From positions 265,397 through 329,396 of the forward strand of contig NZ_QEKQ01000004.1 of the NCBI RefSeq assembly GCF_003096655.1: DNA of 64,000 nt. Reading direction: 5' to 3'. Shown one piece after another: positions 15,698 through 24,383 of the stretch. How positions within the stretch are numbered: the first letter of the stretch is position 1; each line of letters begins with the position of its first letter. The notes below the pieces were generated by a model. That model was not told where the DNA came from. It did not search any database and saw only the letters and a program-made list of their open reading frames with translations. Made by a program: the position numbers and the translations under genes. This stretch comes from Tamilnaduibacter salinus (GTDB taxonomy: Bacteria; Pseudomonadota; Gammaproteobacteria; Pseudomonadales; Oleiphilaceae).

Positions 15698-15793
15698 GCC
15701 CCCCGTGCCTTGACGGGTGGGGCCGTGTTTCTTAATATGCTGGATAACACACCCGCCATGCCTCTCCACGATGCACACTTTGGCGGGTTTTTT
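15698..15793 (+). ncRNA. Structured intergenic RNA upstream of the Abi_2 remnant (candidate abiF-type RNA) ending in a terminator
   Basis: Two hairpins lie in the 145 nt between hsdM and the abi start. The first pairs CCCCCCGT (15699-15706) with ACGGG-T-GGGG (15713-15722). The second pairs CCCGCCA (15752-15758) with TGGCGGG (15781-15787) around a 22-nt loop and is followed by TTTTTT (15788-15793), a standard terminator. The Abi gene begins 18 nt later. Conserved RNAs just upstream of abiF-type genes have been described and are thought to act with the protein; that this is one is inferred from position and structure. It may instead be only the hsdM terminator. Confidence 0.5.
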
Positions 15794-15810
15794 GTGTCTG
15801 GGGGTCGTCA

Positions 15811-16145
15811 ATGACCGACTTCCACAAGCCTGCCCACAGTATTGACGAACAAATCCAGACGCTGCGTGACCGTGGGTTGAATGTGCCTGATGCGGATCGC
15901 GCCCGACACTTTCTCGCCAATATCAGCTACTTTCGGTTATCCGCGTACACACGCCCTTTCTATCAACCGAATCGGGCGGAGCATCGTTTTCTGCAGGGCA
16001 GCCGCTTTGATGATGTGCTGAACGGTAGGTGGCTTTGCTCAATCGTTACCCGCAGGTATCCAGACCGCACATGGGCTTCCCGGCAACCTGGGGCGACGAG
16101 CCGTTCTGGCGTGACGCCGTGTTGAACACAAGGGGAGAGGGATGA
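15811..16145 (+). pseudogene. Abi_2 (AbiD/AbiF-like) abortive-infection gene, internally deleted
   Basis: The first 70 codons match the start of Abi_2 proteins (SIDEQIQTLRDRGLNVPD, ARHFLANISYFRLSAYTRPF, FDDVLN). A different frame from about 16038 to the TGA at 16143-16145 encodes a typical Abi_2 C-terminus (LLNRYPQVSRPHMGFPATWGD). The middle, normally about 170-200 residues with the RNase-like HEPN core, is missing, and the two ends are out of frame. The product would be inactive. It sits between hsdM and hsdS, behind a structured RNA, so the locus once carried an Abi cassette. Confidence 0.8.
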
Positions 16146-16246
16146 TTTTTCCAAGCGATTCAGAGAACGGACATGCTGGGATCGATGCAGGCATCAAGGA
16201 ATGCACGGACATGGTCAAGCGGATGATTGAGGAGATGGCGGTATGA
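16142..16246 (+). pseudogene. Duplicated hsdM 3' end (34-codon open frame) preceding hsdS
   Basis: Codons from 16181 read IDAGIKECTDMVKRMIEEMAV and stop at 16246, closely matching the real HsdM C-terminus IDADLKQCTDRIKQMIEELSA (15600-15665). The stop overlaps the hsdS ATG (ATGA), the usual hsdM-hsdS junction, so this is the end of an older hsdM allele left when the Abi cassette and a new hsdM end arrived. The frame can start at an ATG at 16142 right after GGGGAGAGGG, so it may still be translated and feed ribosomes to hsdS. Confidence 0.75.
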
Positions 16247-17613
16247 GCTATCCGAGTTATCCAGAGTACAAAGACGCGGGGTTCGTCGGGCTTGATCAAG
16301 TTCCCAGTCATTGGGCAATTGTAAGGTTTAAGCAGATTCTCAAGGAGGTTAACCGAGGCTCTCAAACCGGGGAAGAGCAGCTCCTTTCTGTTTCCGAGTA
16401 CTATGGGGTAAAGCCTCGCATGGAGGTAATGGAAGATGGCGAGCATCTAAGTCGGGCCGAATCATTAGAGGGGTATAAGCTTTGCGAACCCACCGATCTA
16501 GTCATGAACATCATGCTCGCATGGAAGCGCGGGCTCGGTGTTTCTGATCACTATGGAATCGTGAGTCCGTCATATGCAGTCTTCCGTTTTGTGTGTGAGG
16601 TTCATGCTCGATATTACCATTATCTGCTCCGAAGTGATGAGTATATTGGCTATTTCAAAACTTTTTCTTCGGGAGTTATCGATTCACGATTGAGGTTGTA
16701 TCCGGAAGTATTTGGGAGGCTCACAGGCCTGTATCCGCCCTTAAACGAACAAACCCAAATCGCCCGCTTCCTCGACCACCAAACCGCCCGCATCGACGCC
16801 CTGATCGCCGAACAGCAACGCCTGATCGAGCTGCTCAAGGAAAAGCGCCAGGCGGTGATTTCCCATGCTGTGACCAAGGGACTGGATCCGGATGTGGCGA
16901 TGAAGGATTCCGGGGTGGAGTGGCTGGGCGAGGTGCCCGAGCATTGGAGTGTAGCCTCTTTAAAACACGCTCTTGAACTTGTTGCAGACGTAGATCATTA
17001 CATGCCTACTCCGGTCGATTCCGGTATTCCGTACGTCATGACTGGAGACCTTCGTAGGTTTGCAAGCGAAATTGACCTTGACTCGTGCAAAAAGATCTCG
17101 CGTGATGAGTTCCTGAAGTTGACCAGAAAAATAAGAACATCGGAAGGCGATGTCATTATGGCTCGCTATGCAACTATTGGGACTGTCTCTTATGTCGACA
17201 TTAGTAAAGAATTCGTTGTTTCTTACTCATGCGTGACGATCAGGCCACAAGTCAACCTAGTATCTGGGATCTATCTATTCTTCTACTTTCAGTCTGATGC
17301 TTTCATTCAGGGAATCTCAAATGCGATCAACGCAAACACACAAGAAAACGTTGGGGTGGCCGACCTAAAAGAGGTGAAAATAGCTCTACCTGGCATTCGG
17401 GAACAGAAAGGGATCGTTGATGAGGTAGAGGCCAAGCTCGCGAAGTCAGATGCCCTTGTTGACAAAGCAGAGAGATCTATTGCCCTCATGAAAGAGCGCC
17501 GGTCAGCCCTGATATCGGCAGCTGTCACCGGCAAGATCGATGTCCGCAACTGGGAACCACCGGTCTCCGAAACCTTCCCTCAATCCACCGCCAGCGAAGA
17601 AGCTCCGGCCTAA
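16243..17613 (+). CDS. hsdS: Type I restriction-modification specificity subunit
   Basis: 456 residues with two target-recognition domains. Each ends in a conserved helix: LPPLNEQTQIARFLDHQTARIDA at about residues 165-215, and IREQKGIVDEVEAKLAKSDALV at about 385-440. The central linker contains the repeat DSGVEWLGEVPEHW, mirrored near the N-terminus by DAGFVGLDQVPSHW. The recognition domains (roughly 16300-16740 and 16960-17400) are more AT-rich than hsdM and hsdR, the usual mark of domain exchange. The start overlaps the stop of the hsdM remnant. Confidence 0.92.
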   Translation: MSYPSYPEYKDAGFVGLDQVPSHWAIVRFKQILKEVNRGSQTGEEQLLSVSEYYGVKPRMEVMEDGEHLSRAESLEGYKLCEPTDLVMNIMLAWKRGLGVSDHYGIVSPSYAVFRFVCEVHARYYHYLLRSDEYIGYFKTFSSGVIDSRLRLYPEVFGRLTGLYPPLNEQTQIARFLDHQTARIDALIAEQQRLIELLKEKRQAVISHAVTKGLDPDVAMKDSGVEWLGEVPEHWSVASLKHALELVADVDHYMPTPVDSGIPYVMTGDLRRFASEIDLDSCKKISRDEFLKLTRKIRTSEGDVIMARYATIGTVSYVDISKEFVVSYSCVTIRPQVNLVSGIYLFFYFQSDAFIQGISNAINANTQENVGVADLKEVKIALPGIREQKGIVDEVEAKLAKSDALVDKAERSIALMKERRSALISAAVTGKIDVRNWEPPVSETFPQSTASEEAPA

Positions 17614-17685
17614 GCCCGATTCAACGAATACGGCTTATGGTCTAGAGTGGGAGCAATTCGATAAGACAGAGCAAAGCGCAACGTC

Positions 17686-20600
17686 ATGGCCGACGAACGA
17701 GAGCACCAGTTCCAGAAGGACATCATCAACGAGATGACCGCCCAGGGGTGGCAGACCGGCAAGGCGGACGGCTATGACCGGGAGCTGGCGCTCTACACCC
17801 AGGATCTGGTGGATTTCTTCAAGGAGGCCTATCCGGATCGCTGGCAGAAGTTCGCCAAAGCCTACCCCGGGAATCCGGAGCGTCAGCTGTGCGTGGCGGT
17901 GGACCGGGAGCGGCGCAAGAAAGGCACGCTCTTCGTCCTGCGCAATCCGGTGCGCCTGCCCGGCCATTACATCGACACCTGCGCCTTCCAGCCCGACCAC
18001 GGCATGAACCCGGAGGCGGAGCAGCGCTTTACCGCCAACCGGCTGCGCGTGGTGCCGGAGGTGTCCTATTCGCCGTACGCGAAGGAGGGTACCTACAACC
18101 CTCGGCTGGATCTGGTGCTGTTCGTGAACGGCATTCCCACAGCGACGCTGGAGCTCAAGAGCGAGTTCAAACAGTCGGTGGAACGCGCCAAGCGGCAGTA
18201 CCAGTTCGACCGACCGCTGAAGGCGCCTACCTCCCGTCAGTATGAGCCGTTGCTCGCGTTCAAGACGGGGGCGCTGGTGCATTTCGCTGTCAGCCAGGAC
18301 GAGGTGGCCATGACCACCAAACTGGCGGGGAAGGACACCCGGTTTCTGCCATTCAACAAGGGCACACTGGAGGGTGGGGCAGGCAATCCGAGCCCGGCCA
18401 ATCCCGATGACTATGCGACGGGGTATCTCTGGAACGAGGTGTTCGCCCCGAGCGCCTGGCTGCGGATTCTTCAGCGCTTCCTGCATCTGGAGCAGGAGGA
18501 AGAGCCGGACTTCCACGGCAACATCCGCAAGAAAGAGACGATGATCTTCCCGCGTTATCATCAGTGGGATGCGGTGACCCGTCTTATCGACACCACCCGG
18601 AACGAAGGCGCCGGTGAGCGCTATCTCATCCAGCACAGTGCCGGTTCCGGCAAGTCCAATTCCATTGCCTGGGCGGCGCACCAGCTCGCCGGGCTCTATG
18701 ACGAGCAGGACAACAAGCTCTTTAACTCCGTCATCGTAATTACCGACCGCACGGTGCTGGACAGCCAGCTTCAGAACACCATCCGCCAGTTCGAGCGCAC
18801 CGAGGGCATGGTGTGCCCGATTACCCGGGATGAGAAAACCACCCAGAGCAAATCCGAGCAGCTCGCGGAGGCGCTCGCCCGGGGCACCCGCATCATCGTG
18901 GTGACCATCCAGACGTTCCCGGCGTTGTATGACGCGCTAGAGGCGAATCAGAGCCTGGCGCAAGGCCGCTACGCAGTAGTTGCGGACGAGGCCCACTCCT
19001 CACAGACGGGCAGCTCTGCCACCAAGCTCAAGGCGATTCTGGGTCATGAGGCGGACGACGAGACGGAGGAAGTCAGCGCGGAGGCCATGCTGGATGCGGC
19101 GGTGGCGTCACGCCAACCGCCCACCAAACTGAGCTATTACGCGTTCACGGCCACGCCGAAGGCGAAGACGCTGGAGCTGTTTGGCCGGCCACCCAACCCG
19201 GATGAACCGGCCAGCGTGGACAATCGGCCCGAGCCGTTCCATCTGTACTCCATGCGCCAGGCTATCGAGGAAGGCTTTATTCTCGATGTGCTGCGCAACT
19301 ACACCACCTACAGTGTCGCGTGGCGGCTGGCCCATCCGTATGGGGATGACGAGGAGGTCGAATCCCGCAAAGCGTCGGCGACGCTGGCGCGCTGGGTCCG
19401 ACTGCACCCGTACAACATCCGCCAGAAGGTGGAGGTCATCGTCGAGCACTTTCGAGCCAACGTGCGCCACCTGCTGGACGGCCAGGCAAAGGCGATGGTG
19501 GTCACCGCCAGTCGCCAGGAGGCGGTGCGTTACATGCTCGCGATGAGTGAGTATGTTAAGGAGCATCGCTACGACAACGTGTTCCCGCTCGTGGCGTTTT
19601 CGGGCGAGGTGGCCGCGGACGATGTCATTCCGGAGTCAGTCACTGAAACCAGTGCGCTTCTGAACCCGGGGCTCCACGGGCGTGACCATGCCGAGGCGTT
19701 CGATACCGGCGATTACAACGTTATGCTGGTAGCGAACAAGTTCCAGACCGGCTTTGACCAGCCCAAGCTCTGCGCGATGTACGTGGACAAGAAGCTCAAG
19801 GGTGTCGAGTGCGTGCAGACGCTCTCCCGGCTCAACCGGATCTTCCCCGGCAAGGACACGTTCATTCTTGATTTCGTGAATGACATTGAAGACATCCGTG
19901 AGGCGTTCGAGCCGTTTTATCAGCAGACCGAGCTGGCGGACGTGTCCGATGCGCAGGTGGTCTACGACCTGTTCGACAAGCTGAACGACTCCGGGATTTA
20001 CACCTGGGATGAAGTCACCGCCTACGCGAACGCCTTCTTCGACCCGGACGCCAGGCAGGCCCGCCTGAATCACGCCTGCCGCCCAGCGAAAGACCGGTTT
20101 CGGGCTCGCTATGAAGACGCACAGACCCGAATGGATCGCGCGAAAGCCGAGGCCAAGCAAGCTGAGGAAAATGGCGATGAGCACGGCCTCAAGCGCGCTG
20201 AGCACGAGCTCAAGGAGGCCGGAGAGGCGCGGGACGCCCTGGACACCTTCCGAAAGGACCTTCAGAGCTACGTGCGGGCGTATGAATTCCTCTCACAGAT
20301 CATCTTCTACGATGACGCGGATCTCGAACGGCTGTGCGTGTATGCCCGGGGCTTGCACCCACTCCTGCGCATGGAGCGCCTGGACGACGACATCGACGTG
20401 TCCGATCTGTCGCTGACGCACTACCGCCTGAACAAACAGGCCGAGCATCAGGTAGCGTTGGGCGAGGACGGCGAGGAGTACACCGTTCAGCCGGTGAGCG
20501 GTCTTGGCTCCGGCAAACCGCACGACCCGGAGAAGAAGCGTCTGTCTGAAATCATCGACTCGCTCAACGAAATCTTCGGAAGCGAAATCAACGACGACGA

Positions 20601-20880
20601 TCAGCTCCACTACGCCTACGGGCTGGCCGGACGGATTGAACGCGATGAATCCGTCATGAGCCAGGTTCGCCACAACGACCCCAACCAGATCATGCACGGC
20701 TCCTTCCCCGAGCGCCTGCGCGATTTCATCCTCGATGACATGGAAGAGCACGCCAGCATGGCTGAACGCGCCATGGCCACGACTGAGGCCGAAGACAAGC
20801 TCGCGCACCTGGTGTTGCGGCTGTTGTTGGCGAAGCACAGTGCTCCGAGCTCGGTGTATCCCGGGGCGGGTGAGGCGTGA
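17686..20880 (+). CDS. hsdR: Type I restriction endonuclease subunit R
   Basis: 1064 residues. The N-terminal nuclease domain has a PD-(D/E)xK-type core (NPRLDLVLF near 140, ELKSE near 155), then helicase motor domains with the ATP-binding motif HSAGSGKS (near 316), the DEAH box (near 433) and motif III FTATPKAK. A charged coiled coil (about 805-860) and a helical HsdM-contact domain follow. It translocates and cuts DNA lacking host methylation. It lies 72 nt after hsdS. Length and motifs are intact, so the system should be functional. Confidence 0.93.
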   Translation: MADEREHQFQKDIINEMTAQGWQTGKADGYDRELALYTQDLVDFFKEAYPDRWQKFAKAYPGNPERQLCVAVDRERRKKGTLFVLRNPVRLPGHYIDTCAFQPDHGMNPEAEQRFTANRLRVVPEVSYSPYAKEGTYNPRLDLVLFVNGIPTATLELKSEFKQSVERAKRQYQFDRPLKAPTSRQYEPLLAFKTGALVHFAVSQDEVAMTTKLAGKDTRFLPFNKGTLEGGAGNPSPANPDDYATGYLWNEVFAPSAWLRILQRFLHLEQEEEPDFHGNIRKKETMIFPRYHQWDAVTRLIDTTRNEGAGERYLIQHSAGSGKSNSIAWAAHQLAGLYDEQDNKLFNSVIVITDRTVLDSQLQNTIRQFERTEGMVCPITRDEKTTQSKSEQLAEALARGTRIIVVTIQTFPALYDALEANQSLAQGRYAVVADEAHSSQTGSSATKLKAILGHEADDETEEVSAEAMLDAAVASRQPPTKLSYYAFTATPKAKTLELFGRPPNPDEPASVDNRPEPFHLYSMRQAIEEGFILDVLRNYTTYSVAWRLAHPYGDDEEVESRKASATLARWVRLHPYNIRQKVEVIVEHFRANVRHLLDGQAKAMVVTASRQEAVRYMLAMSEYVKEHRYDNVFPLVAFSGEVAADDVIPESVTETSALLNPGLHGRDHAEAFDTGDYNVMLVANKFQTGFDQPKLCAMYVDKKLKGVECVQTLSRLNRIFPGKDTFILDFVNDIEDIREAFEPFYQQTELADVSDAQVVYDLFDKLNDSGIYTWDEVTAYANAFFDPDARQARLNHACRPAKDRFRARYEDAQTRMDRAKAEAKQAEENGDEHGLKRAEHELKEAGEARDALDTFRKDLQSYVRAYEFLSQIIFYDDADLERLCVYARGLHPLLRMERLDDDIDVSDLSLTHYRLNKQAEHQVALGEDGEEYTVQPVSGLGSGKPHDPEKKRLSEIIDSLNEIFGSEINDDDQLHYAYGLAGRIERDESVMSQVRHNDPNQIMHGSFPERLRDFILDDMEEHASMAERAMATTEAEDKLAHLVLRLLLAKHSAPSSVYPGAGEA

Positions 20881-20904
20881 CGACGCAGCCTTTGCTGCTC
20901 GGGT

Positions 20905-20931
20905 AACGTCGTCGACGGTTTTGACGACGTT
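20905..20931 (+). terminator. Inverted repeat after hsdR
   Basis: AACGTCGTC (20905-20913) and GACGACGTT (20923-20931) form a perfect 9-bp stem with a 9-nt loop, 25 nt after the hsdR stop. The following bases are only modestly T-rich, so termination may be weak. Confidence 0.5.
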
Positions 20932-20960
20932 TATTCCCGATTTCCTTCAGGCCTTATAAT

Positions 20961-20994
20961 TATTTCGTCTATTTCGATTGTTTCGAATATTTCG
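20961..20994 (+). repeat. Four direct repeats with 9-bp period before the toxin-antitoxin operon
   Basis: TATTTCG, TATTTCG, TGTTTCG and TATTTCG begin at 20961, 20970, 20979 and 20988, exactly 9 bp apart. A good -10 hexamer TATAAT is at 20955-20960, so the repeats fall over the transcription start and leader of the downstream operon. They are probably binding sites for the antitoxin, which has a DNA-binding domain. No clear -35 at the normal distance is seen. Confidence 0.6.
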
Positions 20995-21052
20995 TTTGTG
21001 AGCCACAATACCTCTCAAGAAAGATCGTCATTTCAGCATCGGGAGACATGTG

Positions 21053-21505
21053 ATGTCGGCTCAGAAAATTGTCCATTTGCCTACGCCGGCGGAGGTTGAG
21101 CAGGCCAAGCAATCCAGTCGTACTCTGTCAAAGTACGCGAATGTCGACCGGGTCAATCTGTCGTTGCGTGGCGACGGTGGTGAGTCTGATGAGATGGTGT
21201 TGCCGGGCCATATCCTGCAGATCCTGCTGGATGTTCTCGGCGAGGTGTCACAGGGTAATGCAATCAGCCTGATCCCTTATCACCAGGAGGTCAGCACGCA
21301 GGACGCTGCGAACTTGCTGAATGTCAGCCGACCGTTTTTGGTTCGCCTGCTTGAGGAGGGCGATATTCCCTTTCGTAAAGTCGGTTCGCATCGGAGGGTC
21401 AAACTGCAGGACGTATTGGCGTACAAGGAGCAGACCGACGAGCAACGACGTGTCGCGCTGGATGAACTGGCCGAGTTATCTCAGCAAGAGGGCATGGGGT
21501 ACTAG
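21053..21505 (+). CDS. Helix-turn-helix (excisionase-type) antitoxin of a PIN toxin pair
   Basis: 150 residues from the ATG at 21053, with GGGAG 7 nt before it (a GTG at 21050 is also in frame). The C-terminal half carries an excisionase-type helix-turn-helix (VSTQDAANLLNVSRPFLVRLLEEGDIPFRKVGSHRRVKLQDVLAY split over about residues 82-125). This family is usually paired with a PIN-domain ribonuclease, as here 6 nt downstream. It should bind and neutralise the toxin and repress the operon, probably at the four 9-bp repeats upstream. Confidence 0.8.
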   Translation: MSAQKIVHLPTPAEVEQAKQSSRTLSKYANVDRVNLSLRGDGGESDEMVLPGHILQILLDVLGEVSQGNAISLIPYHQEVSTQDAANLLNVSRPFLVRLLEEGDIPFRKVGSHRRVKLQDVLAYKEQTDEQRRVALDELAELSQQEGMGY

Positions 21506-21511
21506 AGAGTC

Positions 21512-22078
21512 ATGAGCAAGTTCACGGTTGTCTACGATGCTTGCGTGCTGTACCCCGCCCCCTTGCGGGATACATTGATGCGTCTTGCCCTGACAGATCT
21601 GTTCAAAGCGCAATGGACGGATGCGATTCACGACGAGTGGATCAATGCCCTTCTTCGCTCAGGGAAGCATTCCCGGACGACGCTTGAACGGGCCAGAGAC
21701 CTGATGGATCGGCATGTCCGGGATGCGAAGGTCCACGGTTATGAGGTTCTTATAGACTGTCTGACTTTGCCAGACCCTGACGACCGGCACGTGCTGGCGG
21801 CTGCCATACGTTGCAATGCCAATGCGATCATCACATTCAACCTCAAAGACTTCCCTGAAGAGTTCGTCCGCCCGTACGACATCGACATCATCCATCCCGA
21901 CGACTTTATTCTTTACCAGATCGACATGGCGCCTGCCCTTTGCTGTCGGGCTATTCATGCCCAGCGTGCCGCATTGACGAACCCCGAGTATTGCGTTGAC
22001 GATTTTCTGGCGATCCTTCAGAGGCAACAGCTTCCCCAGACGGTGTCTCGCCTGCGAGAGTACGCTGGCTTTCTGTAA
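21512..22078 (+). CDS. PIN-domain ribonuclease toxin
   Basis: 188 residues of the PIN_3 type. Acidic residues expected at the active site are visible: D9 in VVYDACVLYP, E36 in IHDEW and the cluster LPDPDDRHVLAAA near residues 87-100, with FNLKDFP following. PIN toxins cut RNA, commonly tRNA or mRNA. It follows its antitoxin gene by 6 nt. No frameshift or missing key residue is seen, so the pair looks active. Confidence 0.82.
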   Translation: MSKFTVVYDACVLYPAPLRDTLMRLALTDLFKAQWTDAIHDEWINALLRSGKHSRTTLERARDLMDRHVRDAKVHGYEVLIDCLTLPDPDDRHVLAAAIRCNANAIITFNLKDFPEEFVRPYDIDIIHPDDFILYQIDMAPALCCRAIHAQRAALTNPEYCVDDFLAILQRQQLPQTVSRLREYAGFL

Positions 22079-22099
22079 GTTGGCTTAATGCTGGGCGAA

Positions 22100-22160
22100 G
22101 GCCATGCCGTTCGCAAAGCATCGCTTTGCATGGCCTGAGCGACCCACATCTGTGATGTGG
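22100..22160 (+). terminator. Two hairpins after the PIN toxin gene
   Basis: GGCCATGC (22100-22107) pairs with GCATGGCC (22128-22135), enclosing GCAAAGC/GCTTTGC (22113-22119/22123-22129). CCACATC (22144-22150) pairs with GATGTGG (22154-22160) around a 3-nt loop. They lie between the toxin gene and the right island repeat. No T tract follows. Confidence 0.55.
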
Positions 22161-22162
22161 GG

Positions 22163-22226
22163 CCGGATTAGTCCAGCGACTCTCCGGCGCGCTCCTGACT
22201 CGAGGTCGATTGATGGTCTGAGTTCA
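22163..22226. repeat. Right copy of the 64-bp direct repeat flanking the defence island
   Basis: About 54 of 64 bases match 13131-13194 in the same orientation. It ends 10 nt from the CCA end of tRNA-Ile(CAU), a typical integration position, which suggests that the repeats mark the ends of an acquired segment. No integrase gene remains between the copies. Confidence 0.75.
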
Positions 22227-22236
22227 GGAAAAGGAA

Positions 22237-22313
22237 TGGTGGGCCTTGCTGGACTTGAACCAGCGACCAATCGATTATGAGTCGACTGCTCTGACCAACT
22301 GAGCTAAAGGCCC
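22237..22313 (-). tRNA. ileX: tRNA-Ile (anticodon CAU, read as lysidine-modified)
   Basis: On the minus strand the 77-nt sequence starts GGGCCTTTAGCTCAGTTGG, has the anticodon loop CTCATAA and T-arm GGTTCAAGTCC, and ends in an encoded CCA at 22237. The body closely resembles the known tRNA-Ile2 (GACTCATAATCG stem-loop), in which C34 of CAU is converted to lysidine so that AUA is read. It lies downstream of rpoD, as in Pseudomonas. Its 3' end faces the defence island. Confidence 0.93.
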
Positions 22314-22379
22314 AACCTGAAAAACGAAATCTGAAAGCGGGCGCCATTATACGAAGGCGGGAAGGCGCCCGCCACCGGG

Positions 22380-24203
<1,824 letters not shown>

Positions 24204-24383
24204 AGACACCCTATGGACTCACTCGTGAAAAGGTGAAAAGATAAACAGCCATTATAGCGTTCGAGCCTTGGCTCTGCCACTTGGCCTCGGTTTGTACGAA
24301 CTGAGGGCGGGGCGTGCCCGTTTCAAGGCACCGGTTCGGCCCGCCCTGTTAACCCGCTGATTTTGCGCGGCATGAAGAGTCAC

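Noticed and set aside
20921..20926. TTGACG as the -35 box of the toxin-antitoxin promoter
   Set aside because: It is 28 bp from the TATAAT at 20955 and forms part of the hsdR hairpin arm; spacing is too long for a sigma-70 promoter.
20961..20994. Short direct repeats as a CRISPR array
   Set aside because: Repeat unit is 7 bp with 2-bp spacing, far below CRISPR repeat and spacer lengths, and no cas genes are present.
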